A DNA stretch of 14,541 nt, from the NCBI GenBank assembly GCA_046262935.1, contig JBHELT010000073.1, positions 1-14,541 on the forward strand. The letters are read 5' to 3'. Made by a program: the position numbers and the translations under genes. The notes under the pieces were generated by a model. It saw only the letters and a program-made list of their open reading frames with translations, did not search any database and had not been told where the DNA came from. Positions 14,201 to 14,541 of this stretch are shown piece after piece; position 1 is the first letter of the stretch; the number at the start of each line of letters is the position of its first letter. Origin of the DNA: JBHELT01 sp046262935 (GTDB lineage Bacteria; Actinomycetota; CADDZG01; JAHWKV01).

Positions 14201-14541
14201 CGCCTGATTGCTGATCACGGTCCCCGTCGGTGTCGAAGCCGAAACGAGTGTGGTTACTGTGAAGACCTCCGACGACCCGCTATCCAGACCCGAGCTTCCG
14301 CATGTCACCGTCTGTCCGACTGCGTTGCAGGTTGGGCTCGCCGATATGAACGTCACCTGCGCCGGAAGGGTGTCGCTCACTTGATAAGCGGCGTTTCGCG
14401 ATGGGCCCAGGTTAGTCACCGTGAAGGTGTAGGTGAGTGTGGTACCTGCGACGACCGGGTCTGGCGAGTTTGACTTGGTGAGTTGCAGGTCGGCACTCGT
14501 ATTGACGGTAGTGGTTGTCGTGGCTTGATCGTTGGCTGGGT
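11213..14541 (-). CDS. Giant DUF11-repeat cell-surface protein with LPITG sorting signal (N-terminus off right edge)
   Basis: At least 1,108 residues of a secreted, wall-anchored protein; the frame is open to base 14541, so the signal peptide and start are outside. Eight DUF11 beta-sandwich repeats of about 118-139 residues can be laid out, beginning at 14497, 14125, 13753, 13381, 13012, 12658, 12283 and 11920, plus the tail of another at the edge. Each starts near ADLxxTKxxSPDP, passes TYTVxVTNxGPS, and ends in a PDPNxxNDxA linker; the last two are more divergent. The C-terminus has LPITG (11387-11401), a hydrophobic segment (VEYILLILLALSAVGLG) and a polar tail of about 40 residues, longer than usual. 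A GTG at 14419 within a repeat is not the true start. It is co-encoded with a sortase. Likely a stalk or adhesin; the ligand is unknown. Confidence 0.9.
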   Translation of the reverse strand, partial: PANDQATTTTTVNTSADLQLTKSNSPDPVVAGTTLTYTFTVTNLGPSRNAAYQVSDTLPAQVTFISASPTCNAVGQTVTCGSSGLDSGSSEVFTVTTLVSASTPTGTVISNQASIVSNPTPDPNPGNDTATSTANVVTSSDLAITKSGSPNPTVAGSNVTYTVVVTNLGPSASAGFEVSDPIPAGSSFFSVSPSSSCISGSTVTCTASSLAVGASVTYTLVTTIDSSYSLGSITNTATISSETTPDPNSSNNSASSVLPVSTSADLSITKTASPDPVIAGNVVTYTVTVTNNGPSDNQGFTVTDTVPANTTLQSSSTSCTQPPAVSITCSSGPLASGSSKTFLIATRVSQSFTGAVITNTAFIASTLTSDPNPANDQATTTTTVNTSADLQLTKADSPDPVVAGNTLTYTLTITNNGPSDAGSFSVTDTVPSGTTFLSAPGCSQLGGVITCSAPSLGASSSVAFTVSVIVDPNVATGTVISNTAVISSESTTDPDLTNNSATATTDVNESAVLSVTKSGSPSSVAAGQSVTYTATVSNAGPSNADNTTLVDALPSGLSMVSASPGCSGSTTVTCAVGTLVPGQSATVTITASVNASAPAGTVTNTVTADSSEPEGPVTATATTTITQRADLSIVKTDSSDPAAVIGNITYTVVVTNLGPSDNQGFSVTDAIPANTTFVSATSPDCAFASGSVTCTASSLGAGQSVSYTVVVRVDTGVSDGTVISNTASVNATAPNDNISSNNSSTTTTTVSAPTLSITKSAVPASGSNVSPGQTLIFTVTFMNSGSAAATGFVVTDTVDTSLGSVSVGNGGTFDPITRVITWNVGTVGPGATGTVSFTAVPGSSSTTQQVKNRASSIADQLTSAIVSNQTIHTLQPPDLLVTKSADRAQDSQVKAFQQITYTLIATNNGNGSALSAVLFDTAPQYLNYVAGSTRLDGVPVADVGGTSALFGAGLSLGTLPAKSSRVVTLAMTVDTTAKAGALLENRATLTCSLCTSSSVDFFRLVVFKPTSGPSLQQSILVQGASGTVLFVTVFNEVLGRALGVGVLPITGVEYILLILLALSAVGLGKALTLKLTPELSRISSHKDSTDNKISEEAHTPGEKEQDGR
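11387..11401 (-). other. LPITG cell-wall sorting motif
   Basis: Codons TTG CCC ATC ACG GGT encode LPITG, matching the LPxTG consensus cut between T and G. It is followed at once by a hydrophobic stretch and then K and further charged residues, the tripartite layout of sortase substrates. The sortase at 9837-10517 lies in the same operon. Confidence 0.8.
13359..13420 (-). repeat. 62-bp exact repeat, copy 1 (repeat-unit junction in DUF11 gene)
   Basis: This stretch is identical, base for base, to 14475-14536, 1,116 bases away, which is exactly three 372-bp DUF11 units. It spans the end of one unit and the start of the next (TVNTSADLQLTK). Flanking sequence outside is only partly similar. Confidence 0.85.
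14475..14536 (-). repeat. 62-bp exact repeat, copy 2
   Basis: Second copy of the 13359-13420 sequence, located at the junction of the outermost visible DUF11 unit and the one cut by the window edge. More copies may lie beyond the edge. Confidence 0.85.

Noticed and set aside
14417..14419. GTG as the start of the giant DUF11 gene
   Set aside because: It falls in the middle of a DUF11 repeat, and the frame continues upstream with repeat sequence to the window edge.
11921..14541. Regular repeats that might be read as a CRISPR or satellite array
   Set aside because: The period of about 370 bp matches DUF11 protein units in one open frame, with divergent DNA between units.

Overview
The window looks like part of a bacterial chromosome of moderately high GC, most probably an actinobacterium or a deep relative. 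The pointers are a class E-type sortase next to an LPxTG-bearing DUF11 surface protein, a zinc-ribbon RDD membrane protein, and an ECF-type sigma factor carrying its own zinc-finger and membrane extension. This is inference from gene content; no marker gene fixes the taxon.

Left part, minus strand (1-1971): a mobile integron. A complete IntI-type tyrosine recombinase (895-1971) is followed, on the side of its 3' end, by an attI-like core (GTTAGGC, 731-737). Next comes a first gene cassette with one small hypothetical gene (329-721), then a well-formed attC site (259-319), and then the start of a second cassette encoding a probable membrane protein that runs off the left edge. The integrase is transcribed in the same direction as its cassettes, which is the reverse of the classical class 1 layout. 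This is the most unusual element here.

Second part (2113-3542, minus): a two-gene unit, an RDD-family membrane protein followed by a SAM-dependent methyltransferase whose start overlaps the RDD stop. Divergent from it is a plus-strand operon for a branched-chain amino-acid (HAAT) type ABC importer: livH (3598-4488), a livM-livG fusion (4488-6509) and livF (6502-7212), all overlapping. No periplasmic or lipoprotein substrate-binding component is in the window.

Third part (7384-9851, plus): an ECF-like sigma factor fused to an HxxxCxxC zinc motif, a membrane segment and a long Ala/Pro/Ser-rich tail. It is followed by a receiver/HD-GYP protein, a likely cyclic-di-GMP phosphodiesterase. An 18-bp perfect palindrome lies between them.

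Right part (9837-14541, minus): a surface-protein operon. It holds a very long DUF11-repeat protein (at least eight repeats, N-terminus outside the window) ending in LPITG plus a hydrophobic segment, a small membrane-anchored single-DUF11 protein, and a sortase. The logical reading is a sortase and its surface substrate made together. There are no rRNA or tRNA genes or CRISPR arrays that I can recognise, and no gene-free stretch exceeds 300 bases.
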